Source of the DNA: Stenogyne calaminthoides
Taxonomy: Eukaryota; Streptophyta; Magnoliopsida; Lamiales; Lamiaceae
Length of the DNA: 64,000 nucleotides
NCBI GenBank assembly: GCA_037126765.1
Contig: JBBCBC010000016.1
Coordinates: forward strand, 15,550,728-15,614,727
Direction of reading: 5' to 3'
Part shown: one piece after another, positions 1-9,595 of the stretch
How positions within the stretch are numbered: the stretch's first letter is position 1
How the letters are laid out: each line of letters opens with the position of its first letter
Position numbers and translations under genes: made by a program
Notes under the pieces: model-generated
What the model saw: the letters and a program-made list of their open reading frames with translations, nothing else
What the model was told of the DNA's origin: nothing
Databases searched by the model: none

Positions 1-656
1 CTTAATCTCCGTCCCTTAAATAGGATTGTGTGCAATCAATAGCCATTGCTTTGACTTATGATAGAAAGAGGATCATTGAGATTCAATACCTTGTATCTTG
101 GGCAATGATATTGGGTACACGACGATTGCTAAGATTTAATACGGTGAAACGTGTGCAAATACGTCTTGTTTGATTTGTCCCCTTGGGAGGCTCATAAGTT
201 TTATCATACCAAATCTTGCAAGTGGAATTAATTTCCGGTATGGATAATAATGTTGAGCCGTTCCTTAACCAAGGAAAAAAGATGTTAATTAATATGAAGC
301 TATTTCAGTGGCCTAAATTAATTAATGGACTGGATAATCTTAAACACGGGAAATAATAACAGGGAGCCATATTAACAGTAATATGGGTTAAGATGGATAG
401 TGAAATATTAATTATGTAGTGGGATTAATTAATATTTATGGGCTTGAATAATATTGTGGCTCAATATTGAAAATTCAAAGTCCATTGGAAGGTTCAATCT
501 TAATTCTCCTAAAGGCCCCCCAAGTAGCCCAACCATAAAGTCCAATAACTGAAAAATGTGTTTAAAATAAAATAAATTATTGTTACCTAATTTTTCAATC
601 TTTCGAAAATTATGAATAAAAGAGGGAGAAAGATTTTCTTTGAATTTTGTTATGGA
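1..656 (+). repeat. Truncated 5' LTR of copia-1
   Basis: Near-identical to 3554-4206 of the 3' LTR, starting with cttaatctccgtccc and running through gaattttgttatgga. It then switches abruptly to integrase coding sequence. The LTR start lies left of the window. About 525 bases of the LTR's 3' end, including the TATA box seen at 4320 in the other copy, are deleted. Confidence 0.88.
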
Positions 657-1409
657 GGAGGCTATGAGTATTTCGTTATTTTTATCGATGATTACTCAAT
701 ATACGGATACATTTACCTTATGAAGCATAAATCTGAGACCTTTGAAAAATTCAAAGAATTTAAGGCTCAAGCAGAGAATCATAGGGAAAAACGTATCAAG
801 TCTCTACGATCTGATCGTGGAGGCAAATACTTCAACGATGAATTCTTGAACTACTTATCGGATGAAGGGATTGTATCCCAGTTAATTGCACCCGGAACTC
901 CTTAACAAAATGGGGTTGTAGAACGAAGAAATAGGACTCTTTTAGAAATGGTCAGGTCAATGATGAGTTATGCGGATCTACCCAAATTGTTTTGGGGTCA
1001 CGCCTTGGAAACAACGGCTTACATTCTAAACTTGGTGCCATCCAAATCGGTTCCCAAAACCCCTAAAGAATTGTGGACCGGGCGCAAGCCTAGTCTAGGA
1101 CACATGAGAATCTGGGGGTGTCCGGCATACGTGTTGGATAATGAAGCCGGTAAATTGTATCCAAGATCAGAATTAAGGTTGTTTATAGGATACCCCGAGG
1201 GAACGAAAGGGTGCATGTTCTATGGTCCCGAAGATCAAAAGGTGGTAATCAGTACACACTTTATATTTTTAGAAGAAGACTATATGAATGACAAGAAGCC
1301 CAGAAGTGAGATTACCTTGAATGAGCTAAAGGGGCTTACCTTAAAGCCAACTGTACAAGTCGATATACTAAATGACACACTTACACAACCGAGTTATCCG
1401 ACAGCCTGA
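657..1409 (+). pseudogene. Copia integrase, core and C-terminal part (copia-1)
   Basis: Pol fragment for the integrase that inserts retrotransposon cDNA. The core shows the FIDDYS segment (first catalytic Asp), then LRSDRGGKYF (second Asp). The catalytic Glu region follows a TAA at 903-905 and reads NGVVERRNRTLLEM in the continuing frame. The next part (948-1409) has PKTPKELWTGRKPS and the FIGYPEGTKGCMFY block typical of copia integrase C-termini. The frame running in from 612 is an LTR-integrase chimera created by the deletion, not a natural start. The N-terminal zinc domain is absent. The stop at 1407-1409 separates it from RT. Confidence 0.85.
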
Positions 1410-1524
1410 GAGATTCTTGGGGATAGGAGAGTCTTCAGACTTGATCCCTGGCGAAAATGAATCAGACCAATGGACTTACAAAGTGGCAATCCATGACAAG
1501 GATGCGGATTCTTGACAAACGACA

Positions 1525-3043
1525 ATGAAAGATGAAATGGGTTCAATGGATCAAAATAAGGTGTGGGAGCTAGTCGAATCACTTAATGGGGCCAAACCCA
1601 TTGGATGCAAGTGGGTATATAAGAGGAAAAAAGGATCGGACGGAAAGGTCGAAACCTTCAAAGCTAGACTTGTGGCAAAAGGTTACACTCAAAAAGAAGG
1701 GATCGACTATGAGGAAACCTTTTCACCTGTAGCCATGCTGAAGTCCATCCGCATTCTCTTGTCGATAGCTGCACATCTCGATTTTGAGATCTGGCAAATG
1801 GATGTCAAGACAGCTTTCCTCAATGGAAGTCTTGAAGAAGAAATCTATATGCAACAACCCGAAGGCTTCATTGAAAAAGGCCAAGAACATATTGTTTGCA
1901 AGCTCAAAAAGTCCATCTACGGACTGAAGCAAGCATCGCGTGCTTGGAACCAATGTTTTGATCAAGTTATAAAGTCTTACGGGTTCGATCAAAAGTGAGT
2001 TCGAAAGTTGTGTGTATAAAAAACGTGTCGGAACTGCATTGGTATTCTTAGTACTATACGTAGACGATATTCTGCTCATTGGAGACGATGTAAAGATTTT
2101 GTCAGACGTAAGGGCATAGCTATCAAAACAGTTTGATATGAAGGACTTAGGGGAAGCCGGTCACATCCTTGGGATCAAGATCACTCGAGATCGCAAGAAA
2201 AGGATGATAGGCTTATCGCAAGCCTCATACATAGATATTGTCTTGAAGCGATTCAACATGCAAGATTCCAAGAAAGGCTTCGTACCTTTTAGACATGAAA
2301 TTCATCTATCCAAAGAAATGTGCCCTAAGATGCAAAGGGAGATAGATGACATGAAAGACATTCCTTATGCTTCGGCTGTTGGAAGCATCATGTATGATAT
2401 GCTGTGCACGAGGTTAGATATCTGCTTTGTCGTTGGCATAGTAGCAAGATATCAGAGTAATCCAGGGAAAGAACATTTGACTACAGTTAAAAACATTCTG
2501 AAGTATCTGAAAAGAACTTGCGATAGAATGTTGGTTTATCAGTCAGACAGTCTGATTCCCATCGGATACACGGACTCGGATTTCCAATCAGACTTAGATT
2601 CCAGAAAATCTACCTCGGGTAGTGTGTTTTGCATGGGGGGAGGAGCCATGACATGGAGAAGCGTTAAGCAGAAATGCATCGCAGACTCTACCATGGAAGC
2701 CGAATACTTAGCTATTTGGGAGGCAGTGAAGGAAGCGGTTTGGCTCAAAAACTTCCTAGTGGACTTGGACGTAGTTCCGAATTTGCCCAACACCATCACG
2801 GTCTACTGTGATAATGCCGGAGCAGTTGAAAATTCAAGGGAACCGAGAGCCCACAAGGCCAGCAAACACATTGAAAGGAAATATCATCTTATACGAGAAA
2901 TCGTTAAGAGAGGAGATATAGAGGTGGCAAAAATCGCGTCAGAAGACAACTTAGCAGATCCATTCACAAAGGGTCTGCCTCAAAATACATTCGAGAGACA
3001 TGTGGAAGGAATGGGTGTAAAGACCGTTGTCAATCTGCTTTGA
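1525..3043 (+). pseudogene. Copia reverse transcriptase-RNase H (copia-1)
   Basis: Copies element RNA into DNA in the virus-like particle. The first frame (1525-1998) has NKVWELVE, KWVYKRKKGSDGKVE, KARLVAKGYTQKEGIDYEET and the QMDVKTAFLNG motif. A frameshift near 1993 moves to the frame that carries YVDD (2057-2068), the RT active site. An in-frame TAG at 2117-2119 then precedes MKDLGEAGHILG (2138). RNase H follows with YTDSDFQSD, STMEAEYLA, VYCDNAGAV and KHIERKYHLIREIV, ending LADPFTKGLP and a TGA at 3041-3043. With only one frameshift and one internal stop, this is the best preserved pol of the copia-1/2/3 group. Confidence 0.9.
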
Positions 3044-3147
3044 GTATAAGTGGGAGATATTATTAGGTTCGTGTAGGTGTAATGTAGATTCTACATGAGA
3101 CATGTTGTAGTATACTTAAAAGCAGACTTTGAGTATAAGTGGGAGAT
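3040..3147 (+). promoter_or_regulatory. Duplicated polypurine tract of copia-1
   Basis: The motif TTGAGTATAAGTGGGAGA occurs at 3040-3057 and again at 3129-3146. The second copy abuts the LTR start (TGTTGG at 3148) and is the expected PPT for plus-strand priming. The first copy overlaps the pol stop codon. Copia-2, copia-3 and the element at the right edge have the same pair. Confidence 0.8.
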
Positions 3148-4731
3148 TGTTGGGGTTATACTGGAAAGTATGTTTTTACTTTGTATAACCACACTGAATT
3201 TATGTCTTATTTACTGAAATAAATTATTTATCATTGATACTTTAAATATCATCGAATGTTACATATATTTACAGCATAACTGTTCAATAATTAGTACGTG
3301 TTACATTGTAGTTAATTTAGTGATACCAGATAAGAGAAGATTAAATTAACAGTCCCTGTAACTAAAAGTACACATTCACGACCTAGATGGAAATGAACAA
3401 ACCATCGCGAAAGGTTGAAGTGTAAGGTTCAGATTGGCTTGTCTTGACCAAGAGATTGCACTAGTGCATCATGATGCACTGAACAGGACCTACAGGAGGA
3501 TAAATTCTTCAGCACTAAATATAGAAGAATTAGACCTCAATGGTTCATTATTTCTTAATCTCCGTCCCTAAAATAGGATTGTGTGCAATCAATAGCCATT
3601 GCTTTGACTTATGATGGGAAGAGGATCATTGAGATTCAATACTTTGTATCTTGGGCAATGATATTGGTTACACGACGATTGCTAAGATTTAATATGGTGA
3701 AACGTGTGTACGTACGTCTTGTTTGATTTGTCCCCTTGGGAGGCTCATAAGTTTTATCATACCAAGTCTTGCAAGTGGAATTAATTTCCGGTATGGATAA
3801 TAATGTTGAGTTGTTCCTTAACCAAGGAAAAAGATGTTAATTAATATGAAGTTATTTCAGTGGCCTAAATTAATTAATGGACTGGATAATCTTAAACACG
3901 TAAAATAATAATCGGGAGCCATATTAACAGTAATATGGGTTAAGATGGATAGTGCAATATTAATTATGTAGTGGGATTAATTAATATTTATGGGCTTGAA
4001 TAATATTGTGGCTCAATATTGAAAATTCAAAGTCCATTGGAAGGTCCAATCTTAATTCTCCTAAAGGCTCCCCAAGTAGCCAAAACATAAAGTCCAATAA
4101 CTGAAAAAGGTGTTTAAAATAAAATAAATTATTGTTGCCTAATTTTTCAATTTTTCGAAAATTATGAATAAAAGAAGGAGAAAAATTTTCTTTGAATTTT
4201 GTTATGGAATGAGGATAAGTATTCTTGGAATACAAGATTATCTTATTAAATTCAAGAAATCTCCCACTTGGCTATTCATAATGGAATTTTCGAATTTGCC
4301 CCCCCCCCTCCCCTAGTATTATAAATAGGGGATGAATTTTTCATCCCCAATGCAATTCCATGTGTTGGAAAAATTAGAAATCCACAAAGGTGGTGCAACA
4401 TAATTTTATTTTTCCCTTTTGTTAATTGTTCGCGAGTGTCCTACCACCGGATTGTCGAGCAAGGACTTGGGAATACTTGGGAAGGCTTTTTGGTATGTTC
4501 GTGTGAATGGGATCCATCTTCTCAACGGTTGTCACTCCAAGAGGTTAGTTCACGTAAACTCCTAGCTATTCCGCATGCGTAGGATTTATGTGACGAACTT
4601 GTATGCATGATTTGATGTTGAATTATTATTTGAATTAATATAGAATTAATTCATGTTAGTAATAATTGTTAGAATTAAATTTGTATTTAAATATTCATCC
4701 TGAATAGATCCGGGCAATTAATTCCTCAACA
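3148..4731 (+). repeat. 3' LTR of copia-1
   Basis: Starts TGTTGGGG and ends CCTCAACA, so it has TG...CA ends with a short inverted repeat. It follows the PPT directly. A TATAAATA box lies at 4320-4327 just before aggggatg, the likely Pol II start region. It is shorter than the copia-2 and copia-3 LTRs mainly because it lacks the segment seen at about 20590-20760. The right flank (agctctagagaag) is SIRE-like LTR sequence. Confidence 0.9.
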
Positions 4732-4872
4732 AGCTCTAGAGAAGAAGTGAGTAAGCTGCTGAGTTCAGTCTGAAAACTTGTGTGTGTTGAGTTAGTAAGC
4801 TGCAGTGTAGTTCAGCCTGAAAACTCATAGTGGAAAGTTAGTAAGCTGTTGTGTTCAGTCCAAAAGCTTTAG
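4732..4872 (+). repeat. Outer SIRE-like LTR, segment 1 (plus orientation)
   Basis: This segment is the reverse complement of the part of the SIRE-like LTR seen at about 19180-19320, with ctctagagaagaag and repeats of agtaagctg. It continues at 28379, on the far side of the 23.5-kb SIRE-like element, and ends at 28977. It is therefore a piece of an older LTR of the same family in opposite orientation. Its upstream part lies beyond copia-1, outside the window. Confidence 0.8.
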
Positions 4873-5966
4873 TGTTGGTCCCGGTGCTAACGAGTCTCAC
4901 ACGTGTATGGGAGGGGAATACACGTGTTCAGTGATTTTTAAAACTTTTCTTTCACTGAGGTCAGATGGGTCAGGTTATCCTGATGATTTTGTCCTGAGAA
5001 GCACAGATTGCCCTGAGTCAAAGTCTCTTTGAGACAATGATCTGAAGCTTTTCGAAGCTTCAGACAGCCCCAATCGAGCCTAAGTCTATCAGAGATCCTG
5101 ATGCGCTTGGATCAGATAATTATCTTACTGAACCCTCAATAGAGTTAGTTCAGTTTGGTAACTATCTGTTCTAGCTACTCAAGTATGCGGAATGGTTGAC
5201 CCTAAGTTTATACTCGTTTTAGCTTTGCTGAAAATCTTCCCTTCAACAAAACTGTGATTAAGGCTGTGACCAATTTTATGCAAGTTCAGTGGATTGATTC
5301 CAACTGAATATCAGTGAATTATGCTTTCAGTGAAAAACATGCAGAAGATAGTAATGCAATCTGTAAAGCAAAACAACACAAAGAATTATTATAGTGGTTC
5401 GAGACTCAAGCTCCTACGTCCACTCTCTCGACCTTCGAGAAATTCCTTAACCACTTCCTAAAGCTTTTACGGCTAACTCACTTTGTAGCTTACTCACTTT
5501 TCTACCTTGAGTTTGATGGGGTCGACTCACTTGCAGACTTACTAACTCAAACACACACAAGTGTTCGAGACTACCACAAGTAGCTTACTAACTTCTTCTC
5601 TCTAGAGTTTTTACGCTAACTCATCATAGCTTACTAACTCTTTACAACTCCAACTCACCAACAAAACACACACAAACTACCTTAACAAAGGGTTTGGGTT
5701 TTGAGTTGGTTTCCAACTAGGGTGAGATATCATTTACAATAAGAACGAATGCAAAAGGCTAGGATATCTCTTCTAAGCTTTGGATATATCTATCACTCTA
5801 GGCTTAGAAAAGTGAGCTCTCTCCAATGTGAAACACTTGGGAAATTCTAGGTTTTTCGAGTGCTTCAATTTGCAATAATACGAATGAGCTCTTGATTTGC
5901 TTTGAAATTTCCCTTAACCTCTCAATGTAAAGGGTCACTAATATTTATAGGCAACTTCACCAAGGT

Positions 5967-7360
5967 TGATAGGCCCCGGTGGAAAACCCATGAAATGCGG
6001 AATAATCATGAAATGCATATAAAAACAGGGGTGAAGGAATGGTGATTCTAGATTTTTCTCTTTTAAGCTCATGTGTTGTGTTTTGCTTATGATCGAATGC
6101 ATATGACAAGATAAGAACATAAAGCAGTAAAGAACACAACAATGTATAGTGGTTCGGAGACTCAAGCTCCTACATCCACTCTCCCTGTTCCTAGGGAAAT
6201 TCCTTAAAACGGGACTTATCACCCTCCACGGGATTGCCCATAAGCTTTCTGACTATCCAAGATAGTTTACTCACTTCTTCTACTTTGAGCTTTCTGACTA
6301 CCTCTGTAGTTTACTTACTAAAACTGGACTTATCACCCTCTCGGGCTCGCCTCTAGATGTTTAACGAGTTCACACTCCAACGGGACTTATCACCCTCTCT
6401 CGGGATTGCCTAACAACTACCTCACTTCACCACTGGTTATCTCTTACGAGAATGGGGTTTGGGTTTGGTGTTGTCTCCAACTATGGTGAGATTTTCCCTT
6501 ACATTTGTTTAGCCTCAATGCTAAGGTTGGGAAAATCTCTCTAAGCGTAGGATACATCGTGGGTTACTTAGATTGGGTTCTAGAACACTCTTTGAATATA
6601 TTTTTATATCTACAGACTTGTGTTCTATGGTGGGAATGCTTGAGTATATGTTCTCTTAGCTCTGTAGCATCGTTTGATATCTTCTCCGCACTTCCACACG
6701 TAATAATGAAGGAAGAACTTGTATTTATAGTGTGGATTTGAATGTTACCGTTGGAGAAAATCACATTCAAATCCATACTATTCTTTGTAAGTTTTGCAGC
6801 TTTTTCAGGCTGGTTGTCTTCTTCTCATTGGTCCACGTCAGCTGGATTCCAACGGCTATATTCCTCAGTTTCTTTGCCTCGGAACATTCAGGATATACTG
6901 AGCATTCAGTACATTACTGAGTCTTTAGTAATTACTGTGCCTTCAATATCCTTTGTCTTTAGTCTTGATATCTTGATTCTTGATGTCTTGTCTTGAGTCT
7001 TGATGTCTTCTAAGTCTTCTAAGTCTTCCACGATATCTTGGACCGATATCTTTGAGTCTTGATTTCTCGATTTCTGCTTGAGTCTTGATTTCTCGATTTC
7101 TCACTTTGAGTCTTGATTTCTCGATTTCATCTTTGAAACTTGAAACTTGATTTCATCTTGAAACTTGAAACCTTGAAACTTTCTTGTCTTACTAATCTAT
7201 CTATCATGATCTATATCTGCTGACTATACATTGTGCAGATAACATCCTGAACACTCTAAAACTGAATCCTGACTCAACTATCAAGATTATCCTGAACATG
7301 TCATACTCAGGGGTTTTGGGATCTAATCAAAATCTTCTTTATTAAATTCATTTCCCAACA
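5967..7360 (-). mobile_element. Solo LTR of a related SIRE-like family
   Basis: Begins TGATAGGCCCCGG and ends TTTCCCAACA, and is flanked by an exact 5-bp duplication, aaggt, at 5962-5966 and 7361-7365. The uninterrupted sequence is preserved in the other LTR (cttcaccaaggtcactcttg near 27410). No internal coding sequence is present, so it is a solo LTR left by LTR-LTR recombination. It is diverged from its host LTR but has the same architecture: stem-loop at 6148-6180, minus-strand TATAAATA at 6722-6729 and a degraded gagtcttgat array at about 6955-7170. Confidence 0.92.
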
Positions 7361-7849
7361 AAGGTCACTCTTGAAAAATTATCCGTTGGAGGAGATAGCT
7401 TCATGAGTTTCCTCTTATGGTATTTGATGAACTACTATATTTAGGGTTTGAATACTCCCTTGCATGTTTTAGGAAATATGCAGTCATGTAGCCAGTCACC
7501 AATTTTTGCGATGCGAACATAGTATTCTTGACATGATTCAGGTGTCTCCGTCGCTTTTCGATTGTCGATAAAAGTACAGTGTTGTCTTCCTCTGATTGGT
7601 TTTTGTCTTCAGTAAATGTAGACAAACAAAACGGCTCTTTTTGGTCAATCTCTCTGAATGAGATAACCTTAAACAACACTTAGACTTAGTTCCTTTTGTC
7701 TGCATATGAATGTTTTGGGCAATATCTACTCTTCTGAATATTTGCGTTTTTCACAGTTTTGTAGTCTTCAGATAGATATTATTCAGTGTCTCTGAACATT
7801 AAGGTTATATCTTGAGTATTGATATCTTCTTCGAAGTCTTCGATAACTC

Positions 7850-8150
7850 TTTGGGTCTTCATGTCTTACGAGTCTTGATGTCTTGATGACATCTTGAGTC
7901 TTGATGTCTTCAATGACATACTAAGTCTTGATGTCATCTTGAGTCTTGATGTCTTGACTTTCTTGAGTCTTGATGTCTTGATGACTTCTTGAGTCTTGAT
8001 GTCTCTGATGACATCTTGAGTCTTGATGTCTTCAATGACATCTTGAGTCTTGATGTCTTGATGACATCTTGAGTCTTGATGTCTTCGGCGACTTTCTTGA
8101 GTCTTGATGTCTTGATGACATCTTGAGTCTTGATGTCTTGAATCTAACTT
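7850..8150. repeat. Tandem array in the SIRE-like LTR (3' copy)
   Basis: About ten imperfect units built on gagtcttgatgtcttgatgacatctt. The unit contains a self-complementary core (gatgtcttgatgacatc). The corresponding array in the 5' LTR (27905-28215) has the variant gagtcttcagtgtcttcaatgacatact. The array is on the upstream (U3) side of the minus-strand TATA box. Confidence 0.85.
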
Positions 8151-8302
8151 GATCTATATTTGCTGACTAAACATGGTGCAGATAACTTCCTGAATAATCT
8201 TTACTGAATCCTAACTCAGTCTATCAAGATTATCCTGAACATGTCATACTCCGGGTTTTTGGGATCTAATCAAAATTTCTTTATTAAATTCATCTCCCAA
8301 CA

Positions 8303-8316
8303 ATTTCTCCCTTTTT
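8303..8316 (-). promoter_or_regulatory. Polypurine tract of the SIRE-like element
   Basis: Minus strand reads AAAAAGGGAGAAAT and directly abuts the 3' LTR start at 8302. This is the position and composition expected of the plus-strand primer. Confidence 0.85.
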
Positions 8317-8566
8317 GATGATGCCAAAACCATCTTGTTACATTTAAGAAAACCTAACCTATACCCAGGTTTCAATTTGTCTATTACAATCCAAAAATGG
8401 TAATTCTCCCAACAATTTCAAAACATAAGGCATATCAAACATAAAAGACATGTAAAAAGATAATGAGATATTATATTTGAGCATAAAGATAAATTTTTCA
8501 TTGATGTAGGATAAGAGTTACAGATTACAATGAAAATCAAAAACAAAAAACAGAAGTACAAAGTCT

Positions 8567-8980
8567 TCAGTCTTCTTCCACTTCATCCTCTGGCACTTCC
8601 AGGTTGAACATCCCATAGTATCTCTTCTTCAGTTCATCCCTTGCTTTGATGATATCAGGGTTGTTTCCTGTTAGGCCTAGGGCGGATGGCATCTTGAAAC
8701 TATCTCTCGAGAAATGACTGTTTCATTCACATAGTCATTCTCATATCTAGGAGCTGGGTAAGTGTATGGACCAGAGGCTACTATCTGAGTATTTCCTTCA
8801 TCTGCCAAGTTGATCCAACTTTGCAGGTACTTAGGATAGAATGTCAGTAAGTATTCAATGAAGGCTTCATTCATATCCGATCTGCTCCCCCTCCATTCTC
8901 TCAGATTCTCATAATAGAACCAGAAGATTCTCTTGATCTCTTCCCATGCATCATTGAACTAAATAGGCATCCATTTGTCA
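8567..8980 (-). pseudogene. C-terminal domain of the third ORF, SIRE-like element
   Basis: Minus-strand coding remnant just upstream of the PPT. It reads FNDAWEEIKRIFWFYYENLR, then MNEAFIEYLLTFYPKYLQSW (from 8874) and YPAPRYENDYVNET. A 2-base insertion at a gaga repeat near 8705-8715 shifts the frame, after which the ORF ends with an acidic tail (MFNLEVPEDEVEED) and a TGA at 8567-8569. An in-frame TAG precedes FNDAW. The aromatic-rich block suggests a folded domain that was under constraint; I do not recognise a named domain. It probably belongs to the same protein as 9197-12012. Confidence 0.6.
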
Positions 8981-9196
8981 ATGTCGCGGCCATTTCTCGA
9001 GTTTTTTTCGTACCCCTTTTTGCTCAAAAAACTTTTTAAAACCACTTCTTCTTTTTTTCTCTTCTTCTTTCTTTTTTTCGATTAAAGGAACACCCGACCT
9101 GTAAAATTGGTCTTCTTCCCTTTTTTCGATTTGAAGGGTTTTTCGAGTTTTCTTGGTATTGAAGACTTCTTTCTCGAATTTCGGTTTCTTCTTTTT

Positions 9197-9595
9197 TCAC
9201 TTCTTCCTCGATTCTTCAAAATTCATTATCAATTTCCTCTGAGTAGGCTTAGAAGCTTTAGCTCTTTTCTTCTTTTCTTGCTCCACAAATGCAACAGCCT
9301 TTCTCTTTTCAGGTCTGACTTGATTTTCACCGGCTTTGCTTGTCTCAATCATCCTTCTATCACTCAAGTTCTCAGAAATTACTACCTGAGTGATCTGATC
9401 ATTTGTCTGAGTGAAGGTAGGTTTCTCAGCTTCTTTGAATTTTAGTTTCTCAGTGGCTTCAATTTCTCTTAAGGCTTCAGCAATTTTCTTTCTTTCAGCT
9501 TCTTTTTGAGCCTTTCTCTCCAAGGTTTGTGCCAACAACTCACTTAATTTGCCACCAGGCCTTTTCCCCTTTTTGGCACCATACCTTGGGAGTAG
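9197..9595 (-). pseudogene. Third ORF, charged region downstream of an in-frame TAA
   Basis: Continues the frame of the 622-codon ORF after its TAA (9596-9598). It starts YGAKKGKRPGGKLSELLAQ and becomes strongly charged (AQKEAERKKIAEALREIEA, then EKRKAVAFVEQEKKKRAKAS). The charge pattern predicts a helical, possibly nucleic-acid-binding or coiled segment. The frame closes at 9197 in a run of K/E-rich, low-complexity sequence. Because frame and composition continue across the stop, I read it as one ORF broken by a single nonsense codon. Confidence 0.6.

Larger units (their letters stand above)
1..4731 (+). mobile_element. copia-1, internally deleted Ty1/copia retrotransposon
   Basis: A plus-strand LTR retrotransposon that enters from the left edge. 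Its layout is a truncated 5' LTR (1-656), integrase from the catalytic core onward, RT/RNase H, a polypurine tract (PPT) and a complete 3' LTR (3148-4731). Bases 1-656 repeat 3554-4206 of the 3' LTR. The end of the 5' LTR, the PBS, gag, protease and the integrase N-terminus are missing, so it could not move on its own. It lies inside a SIRE-like LTR that resumes at 4732. The pol order integrase then RT identifies Ty1/copia; the lineage within copia was not resolved. Confidence 0.9.
4873..8302 (-). repeat. 3' LTR of the SIRE-like element, split by a solo LTR
   Basis: On the plus strand it runs from tgttggtcccgg to catctcccaaca, matching the 5' LTR at both ends. The LTR proper is 4873-5961 plus 7361-8302. 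The minus-strand TATA box (TATAAATA) lies at about 5942-5949. A tandem array of roughly 26-30-bp units (gagtcttgatgtcttgatgac) fills 7850-8150. The stem-loop shared with other families is at 5393-5424. Confidence 0.88.

Noticed and set aside
612..905. Open frame starting MNKRGRKIFFEF as a gene start
   Set aside because: Its first 15 or so codons are LTR sequence joined to integrase by the deletion near 656; the start is an accident of the junction.
7850..8150. CRISPR-like array of short repeats
   Set aside because: Units are contiguous without unique spacers, lie inside an LTR, and the genome is a plant's.
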